Assembly: GCF_021699055.1 (NCBI RefSeq) | Contig: NZ_SSXC01000029.1 | Location: 1 to 44,725 of the forward strand | Reading direction: 5' to 3' | Source of the DNA: Blastococcus sp. MG754426 | Lineage (GTDB): Bacteria; Actinomycetota; Actinomycetes; Mycobacteriales; Geodermatophilaceae | Length of the DNA stretch: 44,725 nucleotides | Part shown: one piece after another, positions 15,782-23,900 of the stretch | Layout: every line of letters begins with the position of its first letter | Numbering within the stretch: position 1 is the stretch's first letter | Translations under genes and position numbers: made by a program | The notes under the pieces: model-generated | The model's input: only the letters and a program-made list of their open reading frames with translations | Database searches by the model: none | Told to the model about the DNA's origin: nothing

Positions 15782-16587
15782 CTCGTGACGTCCTTGGTCG
15801 TGAAGTTGGCCCAGGCGGCGGCGAGCAGCACGCCCACGTAGACCGCCTGCAGCGCCAGCCCGCGGGTGATGTCCCGCCAGAGGATCGGGTCGCGGAACAG
15901 GTCGACGAAGGCCAGCCAGTAGCGGGTCGGCAGGTAGGGCGCGATCGGCGAGGCGGCGTCGAGGGTGAACAGCAGCGACGAGGTGACGAGCACCGCGAGC
16001 GCGCCCATCGTCGCGCCGAGCGGTGAGTCGGTGAGCGTGGAGAAGAACAGCGCGAAGGCCGCGACGCCCAGCATCGATACACCGACGTAGCCGACCGCGA
16101 GCACGGTGCGGACGGCCAGCTGCTCCGCGGTGAGCGACGTCCCCGACACCGACGTCCCCGCCGCCGGCCGCGCCTCGAACAGCGTCGTGCCGACCAGGTA
16201 GCCGACGGCCGCGACCACCACGACGGTGACCAGCACGAAGGCGAGCACCGCCACGAGCTTGGCCACCAGCAGCCGGGTCCGCCCCGCGGGCCGGGCCAGC
16301 AGGTACCGCAGCGTGCCCGCCTGCGCCTCCCCGGCGACCGAGTCCCCGGCGACCACCGCCACCGCGATGGGCAGGAAGAGCGGCAGCACGATGGCCAGCG
16401 CGGCCAGCGGGTACAGCGCGCCGTTGGTGAGGACGGCGGAGAGGAACGGCGGCCCCTCCCCCGGCCGGGGCGCCAGGTCGGTGAGCACGAGCAGCACCGC
16501 CACCAGCACCGGCGGCGCGTTGAGGACGGCGACGATCGCCCAGGTGCGGGGCCGCCGGAACAGCTTGCGCAGCTCGACGGCGATCAC
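15778..16587 (-). CDS. ABC exporter permease (ABC-2 type)
   Basis: The 269-residue protein has about six hydrophobic segments. The N-terminal cytoplasmic start is VIAVELRKLFRRPRTW, and a conserved AGDSVAGEAQAGTLRYLLAR segment at about 80-99 is characteristic of ABC-2 permeases that pair with NatA/CcmA-like ATPases. The GTG overlaps the stop of the ATPase gene (GTGA). Substrate unknown. Confidence 0.87.
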   Translation of the reverse strand: MIAVELRKLFRRPRTWAIVAVLNAPPVLVAVLLVLTDLAPRPGEGPPFLSAVLTNGALYPLAALAIVLPLFLPIAVAVVAGDSVAGEAQAGTLRYLLARPAGRTRLLVAKLVAVLAFVLVTVVVVAAVGYLVGTTLFEARPAAGTSVSGTSLTAEQLAVRTVLAVGYVGVSMLGVAAFALFFSTLTDSPLGATMGALAVLVTSSLLFTLDAASPIAPYLPTRYWLAFVDLFRDPILWRDITRGLALQAVYVGVLLAAAWANFTTKDVTS

Positions 16588-17504
16588 CGCGTGCGCTCCA
16601 CGCGGTCGGCGCTGGTGGCCGCGGCCGCCAGCACCACCTCCTCCAGGGTCGGGCGGTCGGCCGCGAGGCCGGTGACCGGCACCCCGGCGCCCACGAGCAG
16701 CGCGTTGACCTCCGCGGGGTCGCCGCCGCGCACCACCACCCGCTCGCCGTCCACGGCGGCGACCCGGCCGTCGAGCACCGCGCGCACCTGCCCGGGCGCC
16801 GGCGTGCGGACGACGGTGGCGCCGGTCGGGGCGGTCAGGGTGGCGAGGTCGTCCTGCAGCACCAGGCGGCCGCGGTCGAGGACGCCGACGCGGGTGCACA
16901 GCTGCTCGACCTCGGCCAGCAGGTGGCTGGAGAGGAACACCGTCGTCCCGCCGCGGTTCAGCTCGAGCAGCAGCTCGCGGATCTCGGTGATGCCCTGCGG
17001 GTCCAGCCCGTTGGTCGGCTCGTCCAGCACCAGGAGCTCGGGCCGGCGCAGCAGGGCGCCGGCCAGGCCGAGGCGCTGCCGCATGCCCAGCGAGTACGCC
17101 TTCACCGGCCGGCGCCCCACGCCCCCGAGCCCCACCTGGTCCAGCACCTCGCCGATGCGCCGGCGCCGGTCCCGGCGCGCCCCGCCGGGGCCGGCGGCGT
17201 CCAGCAGCGCGAGGTTCTCCCGGCCGGACAGGTGGCCGTAGGCGGCGGGCGACTCGATCAGCGCACCCACGCGGGGCAGCACGAGGCGGCCGGCGCGCGG
17301 CATCCGCTCGCCCAGCAGGTCGACCTCCCCGCGGGTGGGCAGCACGAGGCCGAGCAGCATCCGGACGGTGGTGGTCTTCCCCGAGCCGTTGGCGCCGAGG
17401 AAGCCGTAGACGTCGCCGGCGCGCACGTCCAGGTCGATGCCGTCGACGGCGTGCACCCGGCCGTACCGCTTGGCCAGGCCGCGGGTGGCGATGACCGTGC
17501 TCAC
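16584..17504 (-). CDS. ABC exporter ATP-binding protein
   Basis: The 306-residue ATPase has Walker A GANGSGKTT (about 39-47), signature YSLGMRQRLGLAGALL (about 135-150), Walker B LLVLDEPTNGLDPQG and a switch His in FLSSHLLAEVEQL. The C-terminal extension of about 80 residues after the core is typical of CcmA/NatA/BcrA-type exporters. The GTG start overlaps the upstream exported-protein stop by 4 nt and its own stop overlaps the permease start. Together with the next gene it forms a three-gene export unit. Confidence 0.92.
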   Translation of the reverse strand: MSTVIATRGLAKRYGRVHAVDGIDLDVRAGDVYGFLGANGSGKTTTVRMLLGLVLPTRGEVDLLGERMPRAGRLVLPRVGALIESPAAYGHLSGRENLALLDAAGPGGARRDRRRRIGEVLDQVGLGGVGRRPVKAYSLGMRQRLGLAGALLRRPELLVLDEPTNGLDPQGITEIRELLLELNRGGTTVFLSSHLLAEVEQLCTRVGVLDRGRLVLQDDLATLTAPTGATVVRTPAPGQVRAVLDGRVAAVDGERVVVRGGDPAEVNALLVGAGVPVTGLAADRPTLEEVVLAAAATSADRVERTR

Positions 17505-18610
17505 CGCCGGCGCCCCGGCAACGGCAGCTGCCCGGCGGCCTCGACCAGGGCGTCGAGGGTGACCGTCCCGACGAGCAGGTACGGCTCCGCGTCCCGGGGA
17601 TCGACGAGCATGAGCCCGACCGGCCCGGCCGCGATGCGGGTGCTCGTCCCGTCGGTGACGGCGTCCGGGCTCTGGGCCAGCGTGCGGCGCAGCCCGTCGG
17701 CCAGCCGCCAGGGCACGGGGGCGACGGCGAGCAGGGTGACCCCGCGCCCGTAGAGACCGATCCCCGGTGGGGCGCCCTCCAGCGTGCGGCGCGGCAGGCC
17801 GGCCACCGTGGGCGGGAAGCGCACCGGGGCGAGCCGCCGCCCGGCCTCCAGGACGATCTCTGCCTCCTCCGCGGTGCGGAGGCGGGCGTCCGCGGGCGGG
17901 GCGAAGGCGGTGGTCGCGGCGTCCGGGACCGCCAGCTCCAGGTCGAGGAACCGGGTGTCCAGCGCCGGCACCTCCGAGGTCTCGCCGAGGACCACCACCT
18001 GCACCGGCAGGCCGCTGGCCCGGTCCACCCACACGTCGACCTGGCGCACCGCCGAGGCCGGCTCCGCGGGGCTGGCGCGCAGCCCGAGTGCGTCCCGGCC
18101 GGCGATCCGCCGCGCCCCGATGCGGGTCAGCTCCCCCTCGGCGGCCTCGGCGAGCAGCCGGCGGCCCAGGGTGGCGGGCAGCAGGTCCGGTGGCGCGGGC
18201 AGCGCGAGCGGCGTGGCGGCCGCACGGGTCGCGGTGGCCCGCTCGTACTCCCACGTCCAGGTGCCCCGCGCGTCGCGGTGGATGCCCGTCTCGCCGGCCG
18301 GGGTGACCACGTCGACCCGGTGGTCGTCGGGGCCCCGCCACCAGACACGCATCTCGGTGCGGTCGCTGAACAGGTCGGCGACCGAGTCCAGCTGGTCGGT
18401 CACCGGGAGGGCCAGCCCGCCGGCCGACTCCGCGTAGCCCGAGTACTGCACGCCGGCCGAGGCCAGGACCGCCGCGCGGAGCTCGGCCGCGGGCACGGGC
18501 TCGTCGGTGACCGGCAGCGCGCCCACGATCGCGGGGAGCGCGGCCAGGACGGCGACGACCACCCCCACGACGGCCCAGCGCGGGGCCGCCGCCCGTGCGC
18601 GGGACGCCAT
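17501..18610 (-). CDS. Exported LolA/RseB-like protein, first gene of the ABC operon
   Basis: The 369-residue protein begins MASRARAAAPRW and has one hydrophobic segment (about 13-33), so it is exported or anchored. The rest resembles the LolA/MucB-RseB half-barrel: repeated beta-strands such as RMRVWW-like (E-M-R-V-W-W at about 83-88), DHRVDVVTPAGETGI, a WTWEYE strand, and VDVWVDRASGLPVQVVVLGE (about 193-212). The fold binds lipid or hydrophobic ligands, which fits a partner for the ABC exporter, but a regulatory (RseB-like) role is equally possible. A TACGGT hexamer lies 7 nt before the ATG (leaderless type). Confidence 0.72.
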   Translation of the reverse strand: MASRARAAAPRWAVVGVVVAVLAALPAIVGALPVTDEPVPAAELRAAVLASAGVQYSGYAESAGGLALPVTDQLDSVADLFSDRTEMRVWWRGPDDHRVDVVTPAGETGIHRDARGTWTWEYERATATRAAATPLALPAPPDLLPATLGRRLLAEAAEGELTRIGARRIAGRDALGLRASPAEPASAVRQVDVWVDRASGLPVQVVVLGETSEVPALDTRFLDLELAVPDAATTAFAPPADARLRTAEEAEIVLEAGRRLAPVRFPPTVAGLPRRTLEGAPPGIGLYGRGVTLLAVAPVPWRLADGLRRTLAQSPDAVTDGTSTRIAAGPVGLMLVDPRDAEPYLLVGTVTLDALVEAAGQLPLPGRRR

Positions 18611-18617
18611 GGCGGCC

Positions 18618-18623
18618 ACCGTA
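18618..18623 (-). promoter_or_regulatory. Leaderless-type -10 of the LolA-like/ABC operon
   Basis: TACGGT on the minus strand, 7 nt before the ATG at 18610; no Shine-Dalgarno sequence in between. Confidence 0.5.
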
Positions 18624-18671
18624 GACCGCGGCCCCCGCCCGGCGGGCCACCTCCGCGTCCTCACCGGGAAC

Positions 18672-19277
18672 TCACCGGGCGGCGGGTCGGGCGGCTCCGT
18701 CCACCGGCACGGCCGGGGTGCCGAGGACGCGGTCGACCCACAGCCGGAGCACCCGCCGGTCGAGGTCGCCGCCGTCCCGGAGCACGCTGGTGAGCGCCAG
18801 CCCCCGGTAGAGGGCGAGCAGCCCGTCGATCTCGGCCCGGTCGCGGGGGGCCGCCGGGAAGAGCTCGGCGACCAGTTCCCGGACGGCCGCCCCCACGCGC
18901 CGCTCGGCGGGCAGCAGGGCCGAGCGCAGGGCCGGTTCCGTGCGCGCGGCCGACCACAGCTCGAGCCCGGCCAGGAAGAGCGGGCCGGACATCACGTGGT
19001 GCAGGAGGTCCACCTCGTCGCGCACCCGGCCGGCACCGGCATCGGCGCGCACCTGGGCGATCTGCGCGTCGGCGACGTGCGAGACGGCGGCGACCAGCAG
19101 CGCCTCCTTGGTGGCGAAGTGGTGCAGCAGCGCCCCGCGCGACAGCCCCGCCCGTTCCTGCACCCGCTGGGTGGTCGTGCCCGCGTACCCGTGCTCGACG
19201 AGGCAGTCGATCGTCGCGGCGAGCAGCCGGGACCGGGTGCCCGCGCGCCGCTGCTCCTGGGTCCGTCGCTCGGTCAC
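18672..19277 (-). CDS. TetR/AcrR-family repressor of the acyl-CoA ligase operon
   Basis: The 201-residue protein has an N-terminal TetR helix-turn-helix: TTQRVQERAGLSRGALLHHF (about 32-51) followed by TKEALL. The C-terminal ligand-binding part is helical, as usual. The GTG start at 19277 is 6 nt after a TATCCT hexamer and has no Shine-Dalgarno sequence, consistent with a leaderless transcript. It is divergent from the acyl-CoA ligase. A palindrome in the shared 79-nt region is the likely operator, so I infer repression of the ligase/crotonase pair and possibly autoregulation, probably relieved by an acyl-CoA or related ligand. Confidence 0.87.
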   Translation of the reverse strand: MTERRTQEQRRAGTRSRLLAATIDCLVEHGYAGTTTQRVQERAGLSRGALLHHFATKEALLVAAVSHVADAQIAQVRADAGAGRVRDEVDLLHHVMSGPLFLAGLELWSAARTEPALRSALLPAERRVGAAVRELVAELFPAAPRDRAEIDGLLALYRGLALTSVLRDGGDLDRRVLRLWVDRVLGTPAVPVDGAARPAAR

Positions 19278-19283
19278 CGGAAG

Positions 19284-19289
19284 AGGATA
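19284..19289 (-). promoter_or_regulatory. Leaderless-type -10 of the TetR gene
   Basis: TATCCT on the minus strand, 6 nt before the GTG at 19277. Confidence 0.5.
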
Positions 19290-19293
19290 GGCG

Positions 19294-19323
19294 CTGACAA
19301 ACCGTCCGGACTGACTGTAAGTT
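19294..19323 (+). promoter_or_regulatory. Promoter of the acyl-CoA ligase operon with TetR operator in its spacer
   Basis: CTGACA (19294-19299), an 18-nt spacer and TAAGTT (19318-19323) form a plausible sigma-70-type promoter. The imperfect palindrome ACAAACCGTCCGGACTGACT, completed by GT (19297-19318), fills the spacer. Its core GTCCGGAC is perfectly symmetric and the ends are ACA/TGT. That is the classical position for a repressor operator. Confidence 0.6.
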
Positions 19324-19356
19324 CGCCGCACCAGCGGCGAGAGGGAGTGGCAACCG

Positions 19357-20898
19357 GTGTTGACGGTGGATCTGGTTCGACGGGGCGCCCGGCGGTTCGC
19401 GGAGCGGACGGCGGTGCTGAGCGGCGACGCGTCGCTGACCTTCCGGGAGGTGGACGACACCGCCAACCGGATGGCGAACGTCCTGATCGGGCTGGGCGTC
19501 GCCCGCGGGGACCGGGTGGGCCTGCTGGTCGACAACGGCCTGTGGTCGGTGCCGATCGACTTCGCCTGCCTCAAGGCCGGCGCGGCGCGGGTGCCGCTCA
19601 ACGCCCGGCTCTCGGCCGACGAGCAGGCGCGGATGCTGGCCGCGACCGGGGTCCGGCTCCTCGTGCACGGCGCCGCGCTCGCCGGACGGGCGGCGGAGCT
19701 CGCCGGGCGGGTCGACGGGCTGCGGCTGGTCAGCCTCGGGCAGGCCCCCGACGTGGCGGCGCTGGACCTGCTCGACGAGATGGCCGAGGCCAGCCCCGCC
19801 GACCCGCAGCTGCCGGCCGAGCCGGCCGACCCGGTGCTGATCCTCTACACCTCGGGCACGACCGGCTCGCTCAAGGCCGTGGTGCACACCCAGGCCAGCT
19901 ACGCGGCGATCTGCGCCAACATCCTGGCCAACCTGGTCTCCCCCGGGCGCGACTCGGTCATGCTGCACGCGGCGTCGCTGATCCACGCCAGCGGCACCTT
20001 CGTGCTGCCGTACTGGATCCGCGGTGGCGCCGCGGCCGTCCTGCCCGGCTTCGACCCGGGCAGCTACCTCGACTCCCTCGCCCGCTACCGGGCCACCGAG
20101 ATCAACCTCGTGCCCACCATGCTGGGGATGCTGCTCTCCTCCGGCGCCGCCGAGCGCGCCGACGTCTCCAGCCTCCGGACGGCGGTGTACGGGGCCAGCC
20201 CGATGCCCGGCCCCGTGCTCGCCCAGGCCCTCGACGTCTGGGGCCCGCGCCTCGTGCAGTACTACGGGCAGACGGAGGCACCCCTCGCGATCACGGTGCT
20301 CGACGCCACGGACCACACCGACCCGGCTCTCGCGGGCACCTGCGGCCACCCCTCGGTGGACGCCGAGGTGCGCGTCGTGGGCCCTGACGGCGGCGCCCTC
20401 CCGGCCGGGGAGATCGGCGAGCTCCAGGTGCGCGCCCCGTTCGGCATGGCCGGCTACCACGAGGCGCCCGGGCTCACCGCCGAGACGGTCGACGCCGCCG
20501 GCTGGATCGCCACCCGCGACCTCGCCCGGCTGGACGACCGCGGCTACCTGACCCTGGTCGACCGCACCAGCGACATGATCATCACCGGCGGCTACAACGT
20601 GTACCCGCGGGAGGTCGAGGAGGCGCTGATGGCGCACCCGGCGGTCTCGGCGGCGGCCGTCGTCGCCGCCCCCGACCCGACGTGGGTGGAGGCGGTCACC
20701 GCCTTCGTCACGCTCCGCCCCGGGGCGAGCGCCCGCCCGGACGAGCTGCGGGAGGCGGTCCGCGGCGCGCTGGCCGGCTACAAGGTGCCCAAGGCCGTGC
20801 ACGTCGTCGACCAGCTCCCCCTCTCCCCCGTCGGCAAGATCCTCCGCCGGGCGCTGCGCGAGCCGCTGTGGGCCGACGCCGCGGAGCGCTCGTCGTGA
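19357..20898 (+). CDS. Acyl-CoA synthetase (AMP-forming ligase)
   Basis: The 513-residue ANL-superfamily enzyme activates a carboxylic acid with ATP and CoA. Motifs: the P-loop YTSGTTGSLKAVVHT (about 166-180; the usual P-K-G is L-K-A), A5 YYGQTEAPL (about 303-311), A8 YLTLVDRTSDMIITGGYNVY (about 397-416) with PREVEE after it, and A10 PLSPVGKILRRALR with the catalytic Lys near residue 493. It is not a CoA-ligase of unusually large type, so a medium- or long-chain or aromatic acid are all possible. GTG at 19357 follows GGGAG by 10 nt; an in-frame TTG is next. It is coupled to the crotonase gene by GTGA. Confidence 0.87.
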   Translation: MLTVDLVRRGARRFAERTAVLSGDASLTFREVDDTANRMANVLIGLGVARGDRVGLLVDNGLWSVPIDFACLKAGAARVPLNARLSADEQARMLAATGVRLLVHGAALAGRAAELAGRVDGLRLVSLGQAPDVAALDLLDEMAEASPADPQLPAEPADPVLILYTSGTTGSLKAVVHTQASYAAICANILANLVSPGRDSVMLHAASLIHASGTFVLPYWIRGGAAAVLPGFDPGSYLDSLARYRATEINLVPTMLGMLLSSGAAERADVSSLRTAVYGASPMPGPVLAQALDVWGPRLVQYYGQTEAPLAITVLDATDHTDPALAGTCGHPSVDAEVRVVGPDGGALPAGEIGELQVRAPFGMAGYHEAPGLTAETVDAAGWIATRDLARLDDRGYLTLVDRTSDMIITGGYNVYPREVEEALMAHPAVSAAAVVAAPDPTWVEAVTAFVTLRPGASARPDELREAVRGALAGYKVPKAVHVVDQLPLSPVGKILRRALREPLWADAAERSS

Positions 20899-21662
20899 CC
20901 GGTGCGGTGACCGTCGAGCGGGACGGCCCGGTGACGACGGTGCGGCTCTCCCGGCCCGCGGCGCGCAACGCCGTCGACGGGCCGACCGCCGCTGCGCTGG
21001 CCGACGCCTTCCGGGCCTTCGACGAGGACGAGGAGGCCGCCGTCGCGGTGCTGCACGGCGAGGGCGGCACCTTCTGCGCCGGCGCGGACCTGCGGGCGAT
21101 CGGCACCGGCCGCGGCAACCGCACGGAGACCGACGGGGACGGACCGATGGGGCCCACCCGGATGCGGCTGCGCAAACCGGTCATCGCCGCCATCGCCGGG
21201 CACGCGGTCGCCGGCGGGCTGGAGCTGGCGCTGTGGTGCGACCTGCGCGTGGCCGACGAGACGGCGGTGCTCGGGGTCTACTGCCGGCGCTGGGGCGTCC
21301 CGCTCGTCGACGGCGGCACCGTGCGGCTGCCCCGGCTGATCGGCACCTCCCGCGCGATGGACCTGGTCCTCACCGGGCGCGGCGTCGACGCGACCGAGGC
21401 GCTGCAGATCGGACTGGTCAACCGGGTGGTCGCCCCGGGCCGGGCGCTGGCCGAGGCGCAGGCGCTGGCCGCCCGGATCGCCGCCTTCCCGCAGACCTGC
21501 CTGCGCGAGGACCGCGCCTCGCTGCTCGAGCAGGACGGCCTGGACGAGGAGGCGGCGATGGCCAACGAGTTCCGCCACGGCCTGGTCTCGCTCGCCGTCG
21601 ACGCGCTGCCGGGCGCCGCGCGGTTCGCCGCCGGCGAGGGCAGGCACGGCGCCGGGGTGTGA
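20895..21662 (+). CDS. Enoyl-CoA hydratase/isomerase (crotonase) family protein
   Basis: The 255-residue crotonase-fold protein has the oxyanion-hole strand GGTFCAGADL (about 56-65) and GHAVAGGLELALWCDLRVAD (about 98-117), which includes the first catalytic Glu position. The second catalytic Glu of true hydratases, in the P-E-x-x-x-G segment, is replaced here by YCRRWGVPLVDGG (about 124-136). This replacement is common in an actinobacterial sub-group, so classic hydration should not be assumed; isomerase, hydrolase or other crotonase chemistry is possible. The GTG start overlaps the ligase stop. The pairing with a ligase suggests acid activation then CoA-ester chemistry. Confidence 0.85.
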   Translation: MTGAVTVERDGPVTTVRLSRPAARNAVDGPTAAALADAFRAFDEDEEAAVAVLHGEGGTFCAGADLRAIGTGRGNRTETDGDGPMGPTRMRLRKPVIAAIAGHAVAGGLELALWCDLRVADETAVLGVYCRRWGVPLVDGGTVRLPRLIGTSRAMDLVLTGRGVDATEALQIGLVNRVVAPGRALAEAQALAARIAAFPQTCLREDRASLLEQDGLDEEAAMANEFRHGLVSLAVDALPGAARFAAGEGRHGAGV

Positions 21663-21666
21663 CCGA

Positions 21667-21699
21667 CCGGTCCGGGGCGCGGCCGGCGCCCCGGACCGG
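21667..21699. terminator. Bidirectional hairpin terminator
   Basis: Perfect 14-bp arms (CCGGTCCGGGGCGC and its complement) with a 5-nt loop, between the converging crotonase and membrane-protein genes. Confidence 0.8.
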
Positions 21700-21704
21700 C
21701 CGCC

Positions 21705-22082
21705 TCACCCGAGGGCGACGACCAGGCAGCAGACGGCGAGCAGCAGCACCAGCGGCGTCATGACGAACCGCTCGGGCCGGCTCCGCGAGATGCCGTTCAG
21801 CACGACGCCGAGCGCGAGGTAGCCGGTCAGCACCCAGATGCCGACGTCGGCCACGGCCGCGGGCAGCACCGCGACGAGCCCGGCGGCCGCCAGGACGACG
21901 ACGGCGAAGACCAGGTACAGGACGACGGAGACCGCGCTCCCGGCGCGCAGCCGCGGCGGCAGCACGTCGTGCTGCCCGCCCCAGGCGAACCGGCCCCACG
22001 GCCGCCCGGCGGCCAGCGCCACCTGGAAGACGGCGAGGCCGCCCAGCACGGCGCAGGCCAGGACGGCGGCTCCGGTGATCAC
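21705..22082 (-). CDS. Small four-helix membrane protein, function unknown
   Basis: The 125-residue protein has four hydrophobic segments (about 4-22, 45-65, 72-90 and 103-122). A conserved-looking loop follows helix 1: AGRPWGRFAWGGQHDVLPPR (about 25-44). The P-W-G-x-x-x-W-G-G pattern recurs in small actinobacterial membrane proteins that I recognise only as hypothetical. The GTG start is 6 nt downstream of TACCCT (leaderless type). It is divergent from the next gene by 63 nt. No function can be proposed. Confidence 0.7.
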   Translation of the reverse strand: MITGAAVLACAVLGGLAVFQVALAAGRPWGRFAWGGQHDVLPPRLRAGSAVSVVLYLVFAVVVLAAAGLVAVLPAAVADVGIWVLTGYLALGVVLNGISRSRPERFVMTPLVLLLAVCCLVVALG

Positions 22083-22088
22083 CGGCGC

Positions 22089-22094
22089 AGGGTA
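22089..22094 (-). promoter_or_regulatory. Leaderless-type -10 of the small membrane-protein gene
   Basis: TACCCT on the minus strand, 6 nt before the GTG at 22082. Confidence 0.5.
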
Positions 22095-22145
22095 GGGCCC
22101 ACCACCGGGGGTGTCGCGGACCGGCACCCGGGTTACCCCGCACCC

Positions 22146-22784
22146 ATGGCTGCCCCGATCAGCGACGCCGTCGTCGTCGACGTCCTCCGCCGGCTCGACC
22201 GGCTGCTCACCCCGCTCGCGACCCGGCTGGGCCGGCCCCCGGCGCTGCCGCGCGAGGAGCGCGACGAGTGGTGGGCCGACCGGGTGTCCCGGGTGGCGGC
22301 CGGGGTGTCGGCCGCGCCGCGCTTCGCCGGCAAGCTCGCCGACCTGCTGCCGCTGCAGAACACCGTCGGCACCGCGGTGCAGGCCCTCGTCGTCCTCGGC
22401 GTCGCCGGCGAGCACGGGGTCGAGCCGCCCGCCGAGCGCGTCTCGCTGCTGGCCCGGGTGCTGCTGCGGCGCGAGCTCACCGCCGAGCAGGTCCAGCCGC
22501 TGCTCACCCGCGCCAAGGGCACCTACGTGGAGGGGGCCCTCGGCCCCCGTGACGAGCGCCGCGGGGCCTCCGGCGCGGCCCGGACGCTCTGGCGGGCGGC
22601 CCGGCTGCTGGGCCGCATCGACGACGCGCTGGACGCGCGGCCGAAGGGGAAGCTCTTCGCCCGCGCCGTGTCCAACCTGCCGGTCGTCGGCGTCGCCGGC
22701 GGGTACGCCTCCGAGCGGGAGGGCCTGCGCCGGGCGGCCGCCCGCGCCGCCGACCTGCTGGAGGGCGTGCAGCCGGCCCGGTGA
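22146..22784 (+). CDS. Conserved hypothetical helical protein beside metF
   Basis: The 212-residue protein is largely helical and Ala/Arg/Leu-rich. It starts MAAPISDAVVVDVLRRLDRL and contains LLPLQNTVGTAVQALVVLGV (about 62-81) and LPVVGVAGGYASEREGLRRA near the C-terminus. The last segment faintly recalls EcsC-like proteins, but this is weak. I do not recognise the family. It ends 4 nt from the convergent metF stop, with no terminator. No signal peptide or clear membrane helix except a moderately hydrophobic stretch at 62-81. Confidence 0.72.
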   Translation: MAAPISDAVVVDVLRRLDRLLTPLATRLGRPPALPREERDEWWADRVSRVAAGVSAAPRFAGKLADLLPLQNTVGTAVQALVVLGVAGEHGVEPPAERVSLLARVLLRRELTAEQVQPLLTRAKGTYVEGALGPRDERRGASGAARTLWRAARLLGRIDDALDARPKGKLFARAVSNLPVVGVAGGYASEREGLRRAAARAADLLEGVQPAR

Positions 22785-22788
22785 CGGC

Positions 22789-23694
22789 TCAGCGGACGGC
22801 GGGCACCCGGCCGGCCAGGTTGGCGAACACCTCGCGGGTCGCCGTCGAGCGGTTCATGGTGATGAAGTGGATGCCCGGCACCCCCTCGTCGAGCAGCCGG
22901 CGGCACAGGTCGGTGGCCACCTCGACACCCAGGGCGCGGACCGCCGCCTTGTCCTCGGGCGCGTCGCCGTCGAGCGCCTCGAACCGCTGGGCCAGCTCCG
23001 GCGGGAACGCCTGGCCCGACAGCTGCACGATCCGGGTGATCTGCCGGACGTTGGTGACCGGCATGACGCCGGCGACGACCGGCACCTCGCAGCCACGCGC
23101 GACGACCCGGTCGCGCATCCGCAGGTAGTCCTCCGCACGGAAGAACATCTGCGTGATGGCGAAGTCCGCCCCGGCCCGGCACTTGGCCACGAACATCTCG
23201 ACGTCGGTGTCGAAGTCCGGCGAGCGGGGGTGCCGCTCGGGGAAGGCGGCGACGCCGACGGAGAAGTCGCCGACCGAGCGGATCAGCTCGACGAGCTCGG
23301 AGGCGTACCGCAGCCCTTCGGGGTGGGCGACCCAGTCCGCCTGCGGATCGGCGCCCGGCGGGTCGCCGCGCAGCGCCATGATGTTGCGGACCCCCGCCGC
23401 GGCCAGCCGGCTGATCACGTGCCGCAGCTCCGCGACGCTGTGGTCGACCGCGGTCAGGTGCGCCAGCGGCGTCATGGTGGTGTCCGCCGCGATCCGCTCG
23501 GTCATCGCCACGGTGCCCTCGCGGGTGGAGCCGCCGGCCCCGTAGGTCACCGAGACGAACGAGGGGTGCAGCCGCTCCAGCTCGCGCAGCGCCGTCCAGA
23601 GCTGCTCCTCCCCCGCCGGGGTCTTGGGCGGGAAGAACTCGAACGACCACGTCGGGTGCTCGGTGGCCAGGAGCTCGCGGACGGTGGGTGTCAC
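22789..23694 (-). CDS. metF: Methylenetetrahydrofolate reductase
   Basis: The 301-residue FAD-dependent TIM-barrel enzyme reduces 5,10-methylene-THF to 5-methyl-THF for methionine synthesis. Signatures: [18 protein letters not shown] (about 16-33), SVTYGAGGS (about 47-55), MALRGDPP (about 104-111), DFAITQMFF (about 178-186) and the C-terminal [17 protein letters not shown]. Length is normal for a bacterial MetF. The GTG at 23694 is preceded by TACCCT and 8 nt and lacks a Shine-Dalgarno sequence (leaderless type). It is divergent from crtE, the same order as Rv2172c/idsA2 in M. tuberculosis. Confidence 0.93.
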   Translation of the reverse strand: MTPTVRELLATEHPTWSFEFFPPKTPAGEEQLWTALRELERLHPSFVSVTYGAGGSTREGTVAMTERIAADTTMTPLAHLTAVDHSVAELRHVISRLAAAGVRNIMALRGDPPGADPQADWVAHPEGLRYASELVELIRSVGDFSVGVAAFPERHPRSPDFDTDVEMFVAKCRAGADFAITQMFFRAEDYLRMRDRVVARGCEVPVVAGVMPVTNVRQITRIVQLSGQAFPPELAQRFEALDGDAPEDKAAVRALGVEVATDLCRRLLDEGVPGIHFITMNRSTATREVFANLAGRVPAVR

Positions 23695-23702
23695 GGCACC
23701 CG

Positions 23703-23708
23703 AGGGTA
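23703..23708 (-). promoter_or_regulatory. Leaderless-type -10 of metF
   Basis: TACCCT on the minus strand, 8 nt before the GTG at 23694. Confidence 0.5.
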
Positions 23709-23860
23709 CGGGCGGCACCCCTGCGGCCCGGGGGCCGTCTCCCCGGACGGCGCACCGGTGCATCCGGGACCGGCCCCCGCGCGGAAGAGGGCGTGTCGCG
23801 GACGACGGAAGCACGGATCGACGGAGGAACGATGCAGCCGACCCCCTCGGCCCGGCCGCT

Positions 23861-23894
23861 GGTGGGGCGGCACCCCACCGGGTTGGGCGATACT
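23861..23894 (+). promoter_or_regulatory. Hairpin/dyad and candidate -10 upstream of crtE
   Basis: GGTGGGG (23861-23867), CGGCA, CCCCACC (23873-23879) form a perfect 7-bp dyad. It lies 9 nt upstream of GATACT (23889-23894), which is 6 nt before the ATG. The dyad could be an operator or a leader hairpin. If the alternative crtE start at 23832 is used, this region is coding instead. Confidence 0.35.
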
Positions 23895-23900
23895 GACCGC

